A stretch of DNA of 64,000 nucleotides from Saliterribacillus persicus (GTDB lineage: Bacteria > Bacillota > Bacilli > Bacillales > Amphibacillaceae): the NCBI RefSeq assembly GCF_003337485.1, contig NZ_QPJJ01000006.1, positions 62,001-126,000 of the forward strand, given 5' to 3'. Of the stretch, positions 48,570-58,282 are shown piece after piece; the stretch's first letter is position 1; every line of letters begins with the position of its first letter. The notes beneath the pieces were generated by a model, which did no database searches, was not told where the DNA came from, and saw nothing but the letters and a program-made list of their open reading frames with translations. The position numbers and the translations under genes are program-made.

Positions 48570-48878
48570 TTATACTTGCATTCTCATAATTTCGTTATAC
48601 GCTGTTATTACTTTATTTTGAACCTGTACTCCTGTTTGTAATGCAACGCTAGCTTTTTGTGACGTAATCATTACATCATGCAGATCGTCTATTTCTCCAT
48701 TTGCCAGTGCATTTGTTTTTTTGTCAGAAGTGATTTGCATATCATTTAATTGTTCAATTGCTGTTTTTAAACTATTAGAAAATGCTTGTTGTGATTCACC
48801 AACGGTTTTTTTTGCTTGATTTTCTTCCATATTCACTTGACCTTGCATCGATATGGGGGTTAAGCGATTGATTTCCAT
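48570..48878 (-). CDS. fliE: Flagellar hook-basal body protein FliE
   Basis: FliE joins the MS ring to the rod. The 102-aa, mostly helical protein shows SFANSLK-like QAFSNSLKTAIEQLNDMQ, then DLHDVMITSQKASVALQTGV and a C-terminal VQNKVITAYNEIMRMQV, all typical. GGGG precedes the ATG at proper distance. It lies between flgC and fliF. Confidence 0.95.
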   Translation of the reverse strand: MEINRLTPISMQGQVNMEENQAKKTVGESQQAFSNSLKTAIEQLNDMQITSDKKTNALANGEIDDLHDVMITSQKASVALQTGVQVQNKVITAYNEIMRMQV

Positions 48879-48896
48879 GTTAGATTGTCCCCTTTC

Positions 48897-49352
48897 TTAT
48901 TTGCCAATTTCTAAGGCTTTCATTAACATTGTTTTTGAAGCATTTACTGCAGTAATGTTTGCCTCATAGGATCTCGTTGCACTCATCATGTCAACTGTCT
49001 CTTTTAAAGGATCTACGTTCGGCATTTCAAAATAGCCAGCTTCATTTGCATCAGGATGCTGTGGATTATATACCAATTTAAATGGTTCTTGATCCTCTGC
49101 TATCTCAGATACTCTTACTCCACTACCTACACTTCCACCTCGTTGTGTTGCTTTTTGTAGCATGGATGAAAAACCTTCATCTTTCGCTTGGAAAACTGTC
49201 ATTTTCCGACGATAAGGTTCATATTCTCCATCCGCATTCATTGTAGCTCGTGTAGAATCAATGTTTGCTAAGTTAGATGATATAGTATCCATCCGCAATC
49301 TTTGTGCAGTTAAACCACTACCACTAACATTCATCGCATGGAATATTGACAT
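48897..49352 (-). CDS. flgC: Flagellar rod protein FlgC
   Basis: FlgC is a proximal rod subunit. The 151 aa start MSIFHAMNVSGSGLTAQRLR with the SNLANIDST motif. They end in the typical VDMMSATRSYEANITAVNAS segment followed by KTMLMKALEIGK. GGAGGAAA lies across the flgB end, and its ATG directly follows the flgB stop (TAGATG), so the two are translationally coupled. Confidence 0.96.
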   Translation of the reverse strand: MSIFHAMNVSGSGLTAQRLRMDTISSNLANIDSTRATMNADGEYEPYRRKMTVFQAKDEGFSSMLQKATQRGGSVGSGVRVSEIAEDQEPFKLVYNPQHPDANEAGYFEMPNVDPLKETVDMMSATRSYEANITAVNASKTMLMKALEIGK

Positions 49353-49751
49353 CTAATTTCCTCCTCTTAAAACAGACTGTAAGCTGCTAAATTTCCCATT
49401 AATTCGATCAACCAGTGCTTGATAATAAATTTGATTTTTTGCTAAGTCAGTCATTTCTTTATCAATGTCAACATTGTTTCCATTATGGTTATACATAGTT
49501 GAATTATTTTGTGTTATTCGAAAGGATTGACTTCGATCTAGATTAGAAAATGAAAGATGTCTTGGATCTGTTCTTTTAGTTTCAAAAGTATCTTCTAATT
49601 CATTTTTTAATACGTCTTTAAAAACAACATTCTTAGATTTATAGTTTGTTGTATCCGCATTGGCAATATTTTGAGCTATTGTATTATTTTTGACGGTTGC
49701 AAAATCTAGAGATTTTTCTAAATTTTGTATAGTTGATCCAAAAAAAGACAT
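49353..49751 (-). CDS. flgB: Flagellar rod protein FlgB
   Basis: FlgB is a proximal rod subunit and the first gene of the fla/che operon. The 132-aa protein shows LDFATVKNNTIAQNIANADT near the start, then YKSKNVVFKDVLKNEL, and the C-terminal IYYQALVDRINGKFSSLQ helix. TTGGAGGG precedes the ATG. The 313-nt region upstream separates it from codY and holds the operon control region. Confidence 0.95.
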   Translation of the reverse strand: MSFFGSTIQNLEKSLDFATVKNNTIAQNIANADTTNYKSKNVVFKDVLKNELEDTFETKRTDPRHLSFSNLDRSQSFRITQNNSTMYNHNGNNVDIDKEMTDLAKNQIYYQALVDRINGKFSSLQSVLRGGN

Positions 49752-49966
49752 TTATTTCCCTCCAATATTTAATTTCGACAGTCACAAAAATATCCTATTA
49801 TCGAATATTGTAATTTATATAGCAAGGCATGTCTATGACTTATCGTCATATTCTGCCTAAAGTAGTTATAAAGAAAATAAAAAATAGGTATATAGTTATA
49901 TTGTTTTGTCAGACTATTTAAAATTATTTAGTAATTTATTGTCGAAATAAGTCAATATTTCCCCTA

Positions 49967-49975
49967 ATTATGCCA
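49967..49975 (-). promoter_or_regulatory. Possible extended -10 promoter for the fla/che operon
   Basis: The minus strand reads TGGCATAAT (49975-49967), an extended -10 (TG, one base, CATAAT) without a clear -35, about 216 nt before flgB. A TTGACT lies some 15 nt further downstream but with no convincing -10 partner. I see no good SigD-type site in this gap. This assignment is weak. Confidence 0.25.
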
Positions 49976-49997
49976 TACAATTAAGAATAAAGGTATG

Positions 49998-50012
49998 GGT
50001 TTTCAAAAAATT
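49998..50012 (-). promoter_or_regulatory. CodY-box-like site upstream of flgB
   Basis: The minus strand reads AATTTTTTGAAAACC, 12 of 15 matching the CodY consensus AATTTTCWGAAAATT. It lies between the codY terminator and the putative flgB promoter. In B. subtilis CodY represses the fla/che operon, so the place is plausible. AT-rich sequence makes chance matches possible. Confidence 0.45.
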
Positions 50013-50025
50013 CCACAAAAAATTA

Positions 50026-50061
50026 AAAAAATCGGTTGTATTTGTTATACAACCGATTTTT
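50026..50061 (-). terminator. Terminator of codY
   Basis: A perfect stem of about 15 bp (AAAAATCGGTTGTAT, 50027-50041, with ATACAACCGATTTTT, 50047-50061) has a 5-nt loop. It is followed on the minus strand by TTAATTTTTTG. It starts 4 nt after the codY stop and closes the xerC-hslV-hslU-codY transcript, so flgB needs its own promoter. Confidence 0.9.
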
Positions 50062-50064
50062 CTT

Positions 50065-50847
50065 TTATTTATTTAATTTTTTATTTTCTAATTCTACAAG
50101 AAATTTATTATTTAGAACTTTAATATAGGTACCTTTCATGCCAAGAGACCTTGACTCTATTACACCAGCACTTTCGAGTTTTCTAAGCGCATTTACAATT
50201 ACCGATCTTGTAATTCCTACTCGATCTGCAATTTTACTTGCCACTAATAACCCTTCTTTTGCATTTAATTCTTCAAATATATGTTCAATTGCTTCAAATT
50301 CACTATAAGATAAGGACCCTATAGCCATTTGTACAACAGCTTTACTTCTGGCTTCTAGTTCAATTTCTTCTGTTTTCTCATGCAGTATTTCCATTCCAAC
50401 AACAGTAGCTCCATATTCAGCGAGTATAAGGTCATCTTCGTTAAAACTATCCGTTAAGCGGCTTAAAATTAATGTACCTAATCTTTCACCACCACCAATA
50501 ATCGGTACAATAGTGGTAAGTCCATTTTTAAATAACTCTCTATTCTCTACCGGAAAAGCTGTGTAGTCACTATCAATATCTAAGTTAGTCGTCGTTTCAT
50601 TAATATTAAATAAATTTGCTGTATAGTTTTCTGGAAACTGCCTTTCTTCTAACATTGATTTCATACGATCATTTTCAATTTGTTGATTAATAGAAAATCC
50701 TAACAGTTTACCTTTTCTACTTACTATAAATACGTTTGCTTCTATTACGTCTCTCAATGTTGCGGACATATCATTAAAATTAACTGACTTTCCTGTTGCT
50801 TTTTGAAGCATCGCATTTATTTGTCTCGTTCTCTCTAATAATTTCAT
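50065..50847 (-). CDS. codY: GTP-sensing global repressor CodY
   Basis: CodY senses branched-chain amino acids and GTP and represses nutrient, competence and motility genes. The 260-aa protein has the N-terminal GAF domain with the isoleucine-contact residues Arg61, Met62, Phe71 and Tyr75 all present, and the C-terminal winged helix-turn-helix (about 203-223, [20 protein letters not shown]). It is the last gene of the xerC operon. A strong terminator follows, then the flagellar control region. Confidence 0.97.
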   Translation of the reverse strand: MKLLERTRQINAMLQKATGKSVNFNDMSATLRDVIEANVFIVSRKGKLLGFSINQQIENDRMKSMLEERQFPENYTANLFNINETTTNLDIDSDYTAFPVENRELFKNGLTTIVPIIGGGERLGTLILSRLTDSFNEDDLILAEYGATVVGMEILHEKTEEIELEARSKAVVQMAIGSLSYSEFEAIEHIFEELNAKEGLLVASKIADRVGITRSVIVNALRKLESAGVIESRSLGMKGTYIKVLNNKFLVELENKKLNK

Positions 50848-50868
50848 TATAAATATCCTCCTCTTATG

Positions 50869-52263
50869 TTATAAAATAAAATGGCTTAAATCTTTATTGG
50901 ACGCTATCGTTTTTAACTTTTCGTTTACATAAGCTTCCGTTATTTCAACATTGCCCATTCCAATATCAGATGCTTCAAATGAAAGTTCCTCTAATAATTT
51001 TTCTAAAATAGTATGCAATCTTCTTGCCCCAATATTGTCTGTTTCTTGATTTACTTCATAAGCAATTTCAGCTAAACGTTTTATCGCATCATCTTTAAAG
51101 GTAATTGATATTCCTTCCGTTTCAAGTAATGCTTTATATTGTTTTAATAAAGCATGAGAAGGTTCTTTTAATATTCTTTCAAAATCATTTACGGAAAGTT
51201 TTTCAAATTCAACCCTGATAGGAAATCTGCCTTGTAACTCAGGAATTAAATCTGAAGGTTTAGCCATATGGAATGCACCAGCTGCAACGAATAAAATGTG
51301 ATCAGTTTTTACTGGTCCAAATTTCGTAATAATCGTAGATCCCTCCACAATTGGAAGAATATCTCGTTGCACCCCTTCGCGCGAAACATTAGCAGATTGT
51401 TCCTGTTTAGCAGCTATTTTATCAATTTCATCAATAAATATAATACCTGCTTGTTCTACTCGTGTCACTGCTTCCTGTGTCACTTCATCTAAATCAATTA
51501 ATTTTTGAGCTTCCTGTTGTCTTAATACATTTCTTGCTTCTCTTATTGGTAGTTTGCGTTTCTTGGATTTTTTAGGCATAAATTGACTTAAAGCATCTTG
51601 CATATTCATTCCCATTTGTTCCATACCCGACCCTTGGAACATATCAAACATTGATGGTGTTTGTTCTTCAACTTCGATTGCTATTACCTTTTCTTCAAGT
51701 TCACCAAGTTCTAATAATTTTTTTTGTTGCGCTCGTCTTTGTTTAAGTGTTTCTTTTTCTTCCTCAGAATCATCCTGATCCTGCTGGGAAGCATTATTAT
51801 TTAGAAACATATCAAAAGGATTTTTTGATTGGTTATTTTTTTTCTTTCCGGGAACTAATATAGATACAATACGTTCATTAGCTAATTTCTCAGCTTTGTC
51901 TTTCACACTTTCCATTTTTTCTTCCTTAACAATTCGTACTGCCATCTCTACTAAATCTCGAACCATCGATTCCACGTCACGTCCGACATAGCCTACCTCT
52001 GTGAATTTTGTTGCTTCCACTTTTACAAAAGGAGCACCTACTAGTTTGGCTAATCTTCTCGCTACTTCTGTTTTCCCTACCCCAGTTGGACCAATCATTA
52101 ATATATTTTTAGGAACAATTTCTTCACGCAATTCAGGTTTTAATTGCATTCTTCGATAACGATTTCTTAGAGCAATAGCCACAGCTTTTTTTGCGCTTGT
52201 TTGTCCAATTATGTATTTATCTAATTGTTCTACAATTTCTTTTGGCGTTAAATTTTTAAACAT
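50869..52263 (-). CDS. hslU: ATP-dependent protease ATPase subunit HslU (ClpY)
   Basis: HslU unfolds substrates for the HslV peptidase. The 464 aa show the AAA+ Walker [10 protein letters not shown] (58-66), the GYVGRDVES pore loop, the inserted I-domain (about 110-245, charged and low-complexity), Walker [11 protein letters not shown], and the C-terminal sensor and docking end LSHFIL, close to the LAxFIL-type tail that activates HslV. It is 17 nt after hslV. Confidence 0.96.
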   Translation of the reverse strand: MFKNLTPKEIVEQLDKYIIGQTSAKKAVAIALRNRYRRMQLKPELREEIVPKNILMIGPTGVGKTEVARRLAKLVGAPFVKVEATKFTEVGYVGRDVESMVRDLVEMAVRIVKEEKMESVKDKAEKLANERIVSILVPGKKKNNQSKNPFDMFLNNNASQQDQDDSEEEKETLKQRRAQQKKLLELGELEEKVIAIEVEEQTPSMFDMFQGSGMEQMGMNMQDALSQFMPKKSKKRKLPIREARNVLRQQEAQKLIDLDEVTQEAVTRVEQAGIIFIDEIDKIAAKQEQSANVSREGVQRDILPIVEGSTIITKFGPVKTDHILFVAAGAFHMAKPSDLIPELQGRFPIRVEFEKLSVNDFERILKEPSHALLKQYKALLETEGISITFKDDAIKRLAEIAYEVNQETDNIGARRLHTILEKLLEELSFEASDIGMGNVEITEAYVNEKLKTIASNKDLSHFIL

Positions 52264-52280
52264 CTTTTAAAACCTCCTTT

Positions 52281-52826
52281 TTATTCAATTACTTCCAGTG
52301 TTAATTGATCATTAGTGTATACGCAAATTTCACCAGCAATTTTTAAAGCTGCTTCTGCAATCTCAGCTGCTGTTAAATGAGTAGCATGTGCTTTTAAAGC
52401 ACGCCCTGCACTTAATGCATAATTTCCACCCGAACCAATTGCTAATACGCCATCATCCGGCTCTATTACTTCCCCAGTGCCAGAGACAAGCAAGAATTCT
52501 TCTTTATTCATGACGATCAACATAGCCTCTAGTTTTCGAAGATATTTATCGCTTCTCCATTCTTTTGCTAGTTCTACTGCAGCTCTAGACAAGTTGCCAT
52601 CAAAAGCCTCTAATTTTGCTTCGAATTTTTCAAACAGTGTAAATGCATCGGCAACTGAACCTGCAAACCCTGCAATTACCTGACCATGGAAAAGTTTTCT
52701 TACTTTCTTAGCTTTATGCTTCATTATCACTGCGTTCCCCATGGTCACTTGACCGTCACCACAAATGGCAGACTGATTATTATGTCTTACTGCAAAAATA
52801 GTAGTTGCATGAAATTCTTGATTCAT
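52281..52826 (-). CDS. hslV: ATP-dependent protease peptidase subunit HslV (ClpQ)
   Basis: HslV is the proteasome-like peptidase partner of HslU. The start [13 protein letters not shown] was chosen because GGAGC lies at proper distance and homologs begin here, giving 181 aa. The core reads [10 protein letters not shown], then [18 protein letters not shown], and [15 protein letters not shown]. coli HslV starts at the nucleophile Thr; here a 7-residue propeptide precedes Thr8. B. subtilis ClpQ uses Ser in MSSFHATT; that Ser is Asn2 here. Confidence 0.95.
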   Translation of the reverse strand: MNQEFHATTIFAVRHNNQSAICGDGQVTMGNAVIMKHKAKKVRKLFHGQVIAGFAGSVADAFTLFEKFEAKLEAFDGNLSRAAVELAKEWRSDKYLRKLEAMLIVMNKEEFLLVSGTGEVIEPDDGVLAIGSGGNYALSAGRALKAHATHLTAAEIAEAALKIAGEICVYTNDQLTLEVIE

Positions 52827-52844
52827 TAAACATTCGCTCCTCAT

Positions 52845-53771
52845 TTATTTATTTTTTGCTCTAGGATGGCTGCTATTGTAAATTTTCATTAAGTGATCTT
52901 TGGATACATGTGTGTAAATCTGTGTAGAAGATAGATGAACATGCCCTAATAATTCTTGTACAGCTCTTAGATCTGCCCCCTCGTTTAATAAATGAGTAGC
53001 AAACGTATGCCTCATTTTATGAGGATGCAAATCAATTGTTAATGCCGCCTTTTTAACTATTTGATTTAAAATATGTCGAACGCCTCTTGCAGTTAAGGGG
53101 TTTCCAGAATTATTTAAGAACAGAAATTTAGTAGGTTGCTTACTCTTTTCTTGAAGCTTAAACCTGCCATCCTTCATATATTGTTCGATCGCACGTTTAC
53201 AATAGGCGCCAATAGGCATATACCTTTCCTTACTCCCTTTTCCAATTACTAAGATAGTATCAAGTTCAAAGTCTAAGTTGTTTTCTTGAATCGAAGTCAT
53301 TTCTGACACACGCATTCCTGTTGCATAAAGTAACTCGATAATGGCTTGATTTCTTTGTCCTAATGGCTTAGTCAAGTCGTTCACTTCAAATAAACTTTTT
53401 AATTCCTCTGGATATAAAAAATCAGGAATTGGATTACTTACTTTTGGTAAATCTAAATGCAAAAATGGATTATTATCTACTAATTTTTCTCGTTCTAAAA
53501 AACGATAAAAGCCTCGTAGTGTTGAAATAACTCTAGCTACACTTCGCTTACTTAACCTTCGCTCATATAATGTCGTTAAGTAGTGACGAATCGTGCTATA
53601 ATCCACGAGCTTTAAATCCTTTAAATCCTCTGATATTAAAAAATTAAAAAAATCATCTAAATCGCTTTCATAAGCTGAAAGTGTATTAACCGCTACATTT
53701 TTTTCAATTTTTAAATACTCGACAAATTTATTTCTTTCTTGTTTGAATAGATTTTTCATAATATAGCTCAT
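52845..53771 (-). CDS. xerC: Tyrosine recombinase XerC (CodV)
   Basis: XerC-type recombinase resolves chromosome dimers at dif. An N-terminal SAM-like core-binding domain (about 8-95) precedes the catalytic domain with Arg154 (TGMRVSE), Lys178 (KGSKER), His251-x-x-Arg254 (HKMRHTF), His277 (LLGH) and the nucleophile Tyr286 (STQIYTH). Starts at 53771 (308 aa, AAGG nearby) and 53759 (304 aa, the B. subtilis length) are both possible; a longer open frame upstream lacks a site. It is the first gene before hslV-hslU-codY. Confidence 0.94.
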   Translation of the reverse strand: MSYIMKNLFKQERNKFVEYLKIEKNVAVNTLSAYESDLDDFFNFLISEDLKDLKLVDYSTIRHYLTTLYERRLSKRSVARVISTLRGFYRFLEREKLVDNNPFLHLDLPKVSNPIPDFLYPEELKSLFEVNDLTKPLGQRNQAIIELLYATGMRVSEMTSIQENNLDFELDTILVIGKGSKERYMPIGAYCKRAIEQYMKDGRFKLQEKSKQPTKFLFLNNSGNPLTARGVRHILNQIVKKAALTIDLHPHKMRHTFATHLLNEGADLRAVQELLGHVHLSSTQIYTHVSKDHLMKIYNSSHPRAKNK

Positions 53772-54064
53772 CCATCCCTTAAGTTCAATCTTAAAACTTA
53801 TTCTTTTTATGTATTTATATATCCGGATAAATGGTAACATGGTTTATATAAGGAATCAACGAACTTTGCTAAATTGTAACAACTTTCTGAATTGTTTTAA
53901 TTGTATATACTTTTCCCACAATTATCTTTTTCTAAACACGATAATATTCTTCCGGTTTAACTACACTTAATACGACTACTTTTTTCTACACAATTTCTTA
54001 AAGTAAGTATCCCATAGTTCTATCTATTCAACATCAAACTTATAGTTTCTACAAAATTAAAAAC
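53772..54064. other. Non-coding gap between topA and xerC
   Basis: About 290 nt with no gene and no clear hexamer pair. In most Bacillaceae trmFO (gid) occupies this place; no remnant of it is visible on either strand. A CodY-like sequence (ACAATTCAGAAAGTT, 11 of 15) lies at 53895-53881 on the minus strand. The promoter of xerC-hslVU-codY must be here or be replaced by read-through past the topA terminator. Confidence 0.7.
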
Positions 54065-54104
54065 AAAAACTTGTTGTAGAACACATCGTTCACAACAAGT
54101 TTTT
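54065..54104 (-). terminator. Terminator of topA
   Basis: AAAAACTTGTTGT (54065-54077) pairs perfectly with ACAACAAGTTTTT (54092-54104), 13 bp, and the stem can extend inward. It starts 15 nt after the topA stop. On the minus strand the arm ends in TTTTTGTTTTT, a strong intrinsic terminator. Confidence 0.9.
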
Positions 54105-54118
54105 CTTCCTGTAACACT

Positions 54119-56197
54119 TTATGATTGAGCTTCTTCTTTATAGGAGCAGGAAGAGCACTCAATTTGCACTGATTTTTTCTGCTTTTTCTCAACCAACATC
54201 TTACTACATTTTGGACATTTTCTTGCTACTGGTTTATTCCAAGAGATAAATTCACATTCAGGGTAATTAGAGCAACCATAAAAAATTCTTCTTTTTTTAG
54301 ATTTTCTTTCAACCACTTCTCCGGTTTTGCATTCCGGACATGGTACACCTATTTCCTTTACAATCGCTTTGGTATTTCTACAATCAGGAAAGTTAGAACA
54401 AGCTAGGAATTTTCCATATCTCCCCATTTTGTATACCATTTCATGGCCGCATTTTTCACAATCTATTCCTGCCGGCTCATCTTTTATTTCAATTTTTTCC
54501 ATTTCTTTTTCTGCTTTTTCTAATCTTTTGTCAAATCCTTGATAAAACTCATCTAGTATTTTTTCCCATTCTTTTTCGCCATCTTCAATTGAGTCAAGGT
54601 CCTTCTCCATTTTAACGGTGAAGGCGACATCGATAATTTCAGGGAAAAATTCCTCTATTAATTTTATCACAATCTCTCCTAGCTCAGTAGGAACAAAACG
54701 ACGATTGTCTAGCGTACAATAGCCTCTTCTTTGAATGGTATCAAGAGTAGGAGCATAAGTAGAAGGTCTTCCAATGCCTTTTTCCTCCATTGTTCTTACA
54801 AGCCTTGCTTCTGTATACCGTGGTGGCGGTTGAGTGAAATGCTGATTAGGCGTGATTTCTGTTGCATCAACTGTAGATCCTTCCTTCAAATCAGGCAACC
54901 ATTTTTCTTCCTCATTTTTATTCTCATCTGTACCTTCAACATAAACCTTCATAAAACCTTTAAACTTAACCTTTGATCCAGTTGCTCTAAATTCAACACC
55001 ATTATTTAATAAATGCACCGTCATTGTATCCATGACAGCTGAAGACATCTGACTTGCTATAAATCGGTCCCAAATTAGTTTATATAAGCGATATTGATCT
55101 CTACTTAAAACGGGTTTCAATGACAATGGATCCCGACCACTAGTTGTTGGACGAATTGCTTCGTGTGCGTCTTGTGAACCTTCTTTATTTTTTGCTTGTT
55201 TTGTATTTCCTACATATTCTTTTCCGAATTTTTCTATAATATATTCTTGCGCACTCTTTTTTGCTGTTTCACTTATTCTTGTAGAGTCTGTTCTCATATA
55301 AGTGATCAGACCCGTAATTCCACCATCTTTTTTCCCGAGATCAATACCTTCATATAATTGCTGTGCAACCATCATTGTTTTCCTAGCTCGGAAATTAAGC
55401 TTTCTAGCAGCTTCTTGCTGTAAAGAAGAAGTAGTAAATGAAGGGGAAGGATTTCTTTTTCTTTCACGTTTATTTACTTTATCTATGGTAAATTTTTTAC
55501 CTTTTAATGTTTTTGTGACCTCTTCTACTTCTTTTTTATTGCTTAATTTTTGTTTTTTTCCATTTATCCCGTAAAAATTACCTTCAAATTGATGTTTATC
55601 TTGTTGAAATATTCCTTCTATTGACCAGTATTCTTCTGGTTTAAAATTATTAATCTCATTTTCACGGTCTATAACCATTTTCACCGCAACAGATTGCACA
55701 CGTCCTGCACTTAGTCCCTTTTTAACTTTTTGCCATAAAAGTGGACTAATATTATAACCCACCAAACGATCAAGGATTCTCCTTGCTTGTTGAGCGTCAA
55801 CTAAATCCATATTAATCGTTCTTGGTTGCTTAAATGAATCTTTTACTGCATCTTTTGTTATTTCGTTAAATACTACGCGACACTCAGATTCCACATCAAT
55901 ATCCAAGCTATGAGCTAGGTGCCATGCAATAGCTTCACCTTCTCTATCGGGGTCAGCTGCGAGATATACTTTCTTTACTTTTTTTGCTGCTGTTTTTAAA
56001 TCTTTTAGTATTGGACCTTTTCCTCGGATGGTAATATATCGAGGTTCATAATTATTTTTTACATCCACACCCATTTGGCTTTTAGGAAGATCCCGCAAAT
56101 GCCCCATGGAAGCTTTTACTTTATACTTTTTTCCTAAATATCTTTCAATTGTTTTAGCTTTTGCTGGTGATTCTACGATTACTAAATAGTCTGCCAT
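54119..56197 (-). CDS. topA: DNA topoisomerase I
   Basis: TopA relaxes negative supercoils. The 692 aa begin [20 protein letters not shown] (TOPRIM domain, about 1-140, with DPDREGEA). The catalytic Tyr300 lies in [13 protein letters not shown]. Three C-terminal zinc-type Cys4 modules follow (starting near 567, 607 and 655). The start at 56197 matches homologs; another ATG two codons upstream is closer to GGGAGG and possible. A terminator follows. Confidence 0.96.
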   Translation of the reverse strand: MADYLVIVESPAKAKTIERYLGKKYKVKASMGHLRDLPKSQMGVDVKNNYEPRYITIRGKGPILKDLKTAAKKVKKVYLAADPDREGEAIAWHLAHSLDIDVESECRVVFNEITKDAVKDSFKQPRTINMDLVDAQQARRILDRLVGYNISPLLWQKVKKGLSAGRVQSVAVKMVIDRENEINNFKPEEYWSIEGIFQQDKHQFEGNFYGINGKKQKLSNKKEVEEVTKTLKGKKFTIDKVNKRERKRNPSPSFTTSSLQQEAARKLNFRARKTMMVAQQLYEGIDLGKKDGGITGLITYMRTDSTRISETAKKSAQEYIIEKFGKEYVGNTKQAKNKEGSQDAHEAIRPTTSGRDPLSLKPVLSRDQYRLYKLIWDRFIASQMSSAVMDTMTVHLLNNGVEFRATGSKVKFKGFMKVYVEGTDENKNEEEKWLPDLKEGSTVDATEITPNQHFTQPPPRYTEARLVRTMEEKGIGRPSTYAPTLDTIQRRGYCTLDNRRFVPTELGEIVIKLIEEFFPEIIDVAFTVKMEKDLDSIEDGEKEWEKILDEFYQGFDKRLEKAEKEMEKIEIKDEPAGIDCEKCGHEMVYKMGRYGKFLACSNFPDCRNTKAIVKEIGVPCPECKTGEVVERKSKKRRIFYGCSNYPECEFISWNKPVARKCPKCSKMLVEKKQKKSVQIECSSCSYKEEAQS

Positions 56198-56304
56198 ACT
56201 CATTAACCCTCCCAAGAGGTTTATCTAAAAATCAAATTTTCTGTTATAAATAGTTTTGTGTAAAAATTCATTTCTTCTATACATATGATAAATCTTCCCT
56301 ATTA

Positions 56305-57267
56305 TTAAATACTTTCTTGCATTTTGTCAAATAAATCCTTCACTTTTCTTTTTCTTTCGGTGTCAGATTCTATTAAAAATTGCTCCCATGAATATTTTCT
56401 GGATTCCCATTCCAATAAAATATCTAAACTATTTTGAACCAGTGTAGCTCCCTCTTGAATCATACGATTACATCCTTTACTCGTTTCCATATGAAGCGCC
56501 CCAGGAACAGCAAAAACTTCTCTTCCTTGATCTAATGCCTGCTCAACTGTAATCAATGAGCCACTTCTTTCCTTCGCTTCTATAATTAGTGTTCCAAAGC
56601 TTAATCCACTAATTAATCGATTTCGCTCTGGGAATTGAAATCTTCTTGGAGGAGTATTTGGTGAGTATTCAGATATTACTAAATGGTCCATTTCTAATTG
56701 GGTACATAATTCTTTGTGTTCAGGGGGATAGACATAGTTTATTCCACTAGCAATAATAGCGATAGTGTTTCCACCTGTCTTCATTGTAATTTCGTGAGCA
56801 AGTCCATCCACACCTCTAGCCATACCACTTACAATAGTAAGATTATTTTCAACCAACGGTGGAATTAACTTCCTCATTATAGGTAAAGCGAACTTTGAAG
56901 GAAAACGTGTGCCAATAATACTAAGCGAGTTGTGGGTTAAGAGTTGGGGATTTCCTTTTAAATATAAAACAAGAGGTGGATCGGGGATGTTATAAAGTGT
57001 TGCTGGATAGTTATTATCTAAAATTGTGATTACATTATAATTTTTTTGGTCACGTTGCACTTCTTCTATTAATAATGGACTCTTTAGATCTTCTTGAATT
57101 GCTATGCTTTGTTTTAAAGAAAAATTTAAATGACTTCGCCATGCCAACGTATCCCAATCATAAATACTTTGAAGAGTAGGATCGATTAAAAATAATTTTT
57201 TTAAGGTACTTCGTCCTATATACCTACAGCGATATAAATGAATTAACCGCGATTTAATTTTATTCAT
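56305..57267 (-). CDS. dprA: DNA processing protein DprA
   Basis: DprA loads RecA on incoming single-stranded DNA in transformation. The Rossmann-like core shows SIIGTRFPSKFALPIM, SGMARGVDGLAHE, the glycine-rich GGNTIAIIASGINYVYPPEH and GTLIIEAKERSGSLITVEQA. The N-terminus carries a short helical region, and no C-terminal winged helix is obvious. The start at 57267 follows GGAGGG; the length is 320 aa. It is separated from sucD by a hairpin. Confidence 0.94.
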   Translation of the reverse strand: MNKIKSRLIHLYRCRYIGRSTLKKLFLIDPTLQSIYDWDTLAWRSHLNFSLKQSIAIQEDLKSPLLIEEVQRDQKNYNVITILDNNYPATLYNIPDPPLVLYLKGNPQLLTHNSLSIIGTRFPSKFALPIMRKLIPPLVENNLTIVSGMARGVDGLAHEITMKTGGNTIAIIASGINYVYPPEHKELCTQLEMDHLVISEYSPNTPPRRFQFPERNRLISGLSFGTLIIEAKERSGSLITVEQALDQGREVFAVPGALHMETSKGCNRMIQEGATLVQNSLDILLEWESRKYSWEQFLIESDTERKRKVKDLFDKMQESI

Positions 57268-57287
57268 TTTTCCCTCCATTATAGTAA

Positions 57288-57319
57288 GGTGAAATAGCCA
57301 AGAAAATGACTATTTCACC
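57288..57319 (-). terminator. Hairpin between sucD and dprA
   Basis: GGTGAAATAG (57288-57297) and CTATTTCACC (57310-57319) form a 10-bp stem with a 12-nt loop, 7 nt after the sucD stop. The following minus-strand sequence TTACTATAATGG is only partly T-rich, so it may act as a weak terminator or as 3'-end protection of the sucCD mRNA. Confidence 0.55.
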
Positions 57320-57326
57320 AACTGAT

Positions 57327-58229
57327 TTAATGCGTTTTACATTTTTCTACCAAATTATTTTTTTCTAACACTTTAATCATGGTTTCGCCCATAACAGAAG
57401 GTGTCTCTGCAACTTCGATACCACAGCTATTCATAACCTTAATCTTTTCTTCAGCTGTACCTTTACCACCAGATATAATCGCGCCTGCGTGACCCATACG
57501 CTTACCTGGAGGTGCAGTTCGACCACCAATGAAACCAACAACAGGTTTTGTCATGTTCTCCTTAACCCATTCAGCAGCCTCTTCTTCAGCTGTACCACCG
57601 ATTTCACCAATCATCATAACTGCTTCTGTTTCAGGATCATCATTGAAAGCCTTTAACGTATCGATAAAGTCAGTTCCGTTGACTGGATCCCCACCAATAC
57701 CAACTGCAGTAGATTGACCATAACCATTTTGAGACAACTGATGAACAGCCTCATAAGTTAATGTTCCAGAACGCGATACAACACCTATATGACCTTTTTT
57801 ATGAATGTATCCTGGCATAATTCCAATTTTACATTCGTCAGGAGTAATAACACCCGGACAGTTTGGCCCAACTAAACGAGTCTTTTTACCTTCCATATAT
57901 CGCTTCACTTTTACCATATCTATAACTGGAATGTGCTCAGTTATACAGATTACTAAATCTAGCTCTGCATCGACTGCTTCAATAATTGCATCTGCAGCAA
58001 AAGGAGCTGGAACATATATTACAGAAGCATTCGCCCCTGTCTTTGTCACCGCTTCTTCTACCGTGTTATAAACTGGAACACCCTCTACTTCGGTTCCACC
58101 TTTTTTAGGTGTAACTCCAGCAACTATTTTAGTACCATACTCTAACATTTGTTTTGTATGAAAAAGTGCTGTCGATCCAGTAATACCTTGAACAAGCACT
58201 TTCGTATCTTTATTAATAAATACGCTCAT
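57327..58229 (-). CDS. sucD: Succinyl-CoA synthetase alpha subunit
   Basis: SucD carries the phosphohistidine and the CoA site of the TCA-cycle enzyme that makes succinate and ATP or GTP. The CoA-binding Rossmann domain includes [20 protein letters not shown] and [11 protein letters not shown]. The active His247 lies in [17 protein letters not shown]. The length of 300 aa is standard. GGAGG precedes the ATG, and sucC ends 53 nt upstream. Confidence 0.97.
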   Translation of the reverse strand: MSVFINKDTKVLVQGITGSTALFHTKQMLEYGTKIVAGVTPKKGGTEVEGVPVYNTVEEAVTKTGANASVIYVPAPFAADAIIEAVDAELDLVICITEHIPVIDMVKVKRYMEGKKTRLVGPNCPGVITPDECKIGIMPGYIHKKGHIGVVSRSGTLTYEAVHQLSQNGYGQSTAVGIGGDPVNGTDFIDTLKAFNDDPETEAVMMIGEIGGTAEEEAAEWVKENMTKPVVGFIGGRTAPPGKRMGHAGAIISGGKGTAEEKIKVMNSCGIEVAETPSVMGETMIKVLEKNNLVEKCKTH

Positions 58230-58282
58230 TGAACATAGATCCTCCCTTACAATACTTTTTAAAAGTTGGATTGTTTAATTTT

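Noticed and set aside
49752-49965. SigD-type promoter before flgB
   Set aside because: Sequences like GACGATAA occur, but no TAAA lies at the required 14-16 nt distance.
56235-56249. CodY-like AATTTTCTGTTATAA upstream of topA
   Set aside because: Only one half matches; five of fifteen positions differ, and topA is not a known CodY target.
57267-57290. TATAAT just before dprA as a promoter
   Set aside because: It abuts the GGAGGG of dprA, so transcription would begin inside or after the Shine-Dalgarno; no -35 is present.
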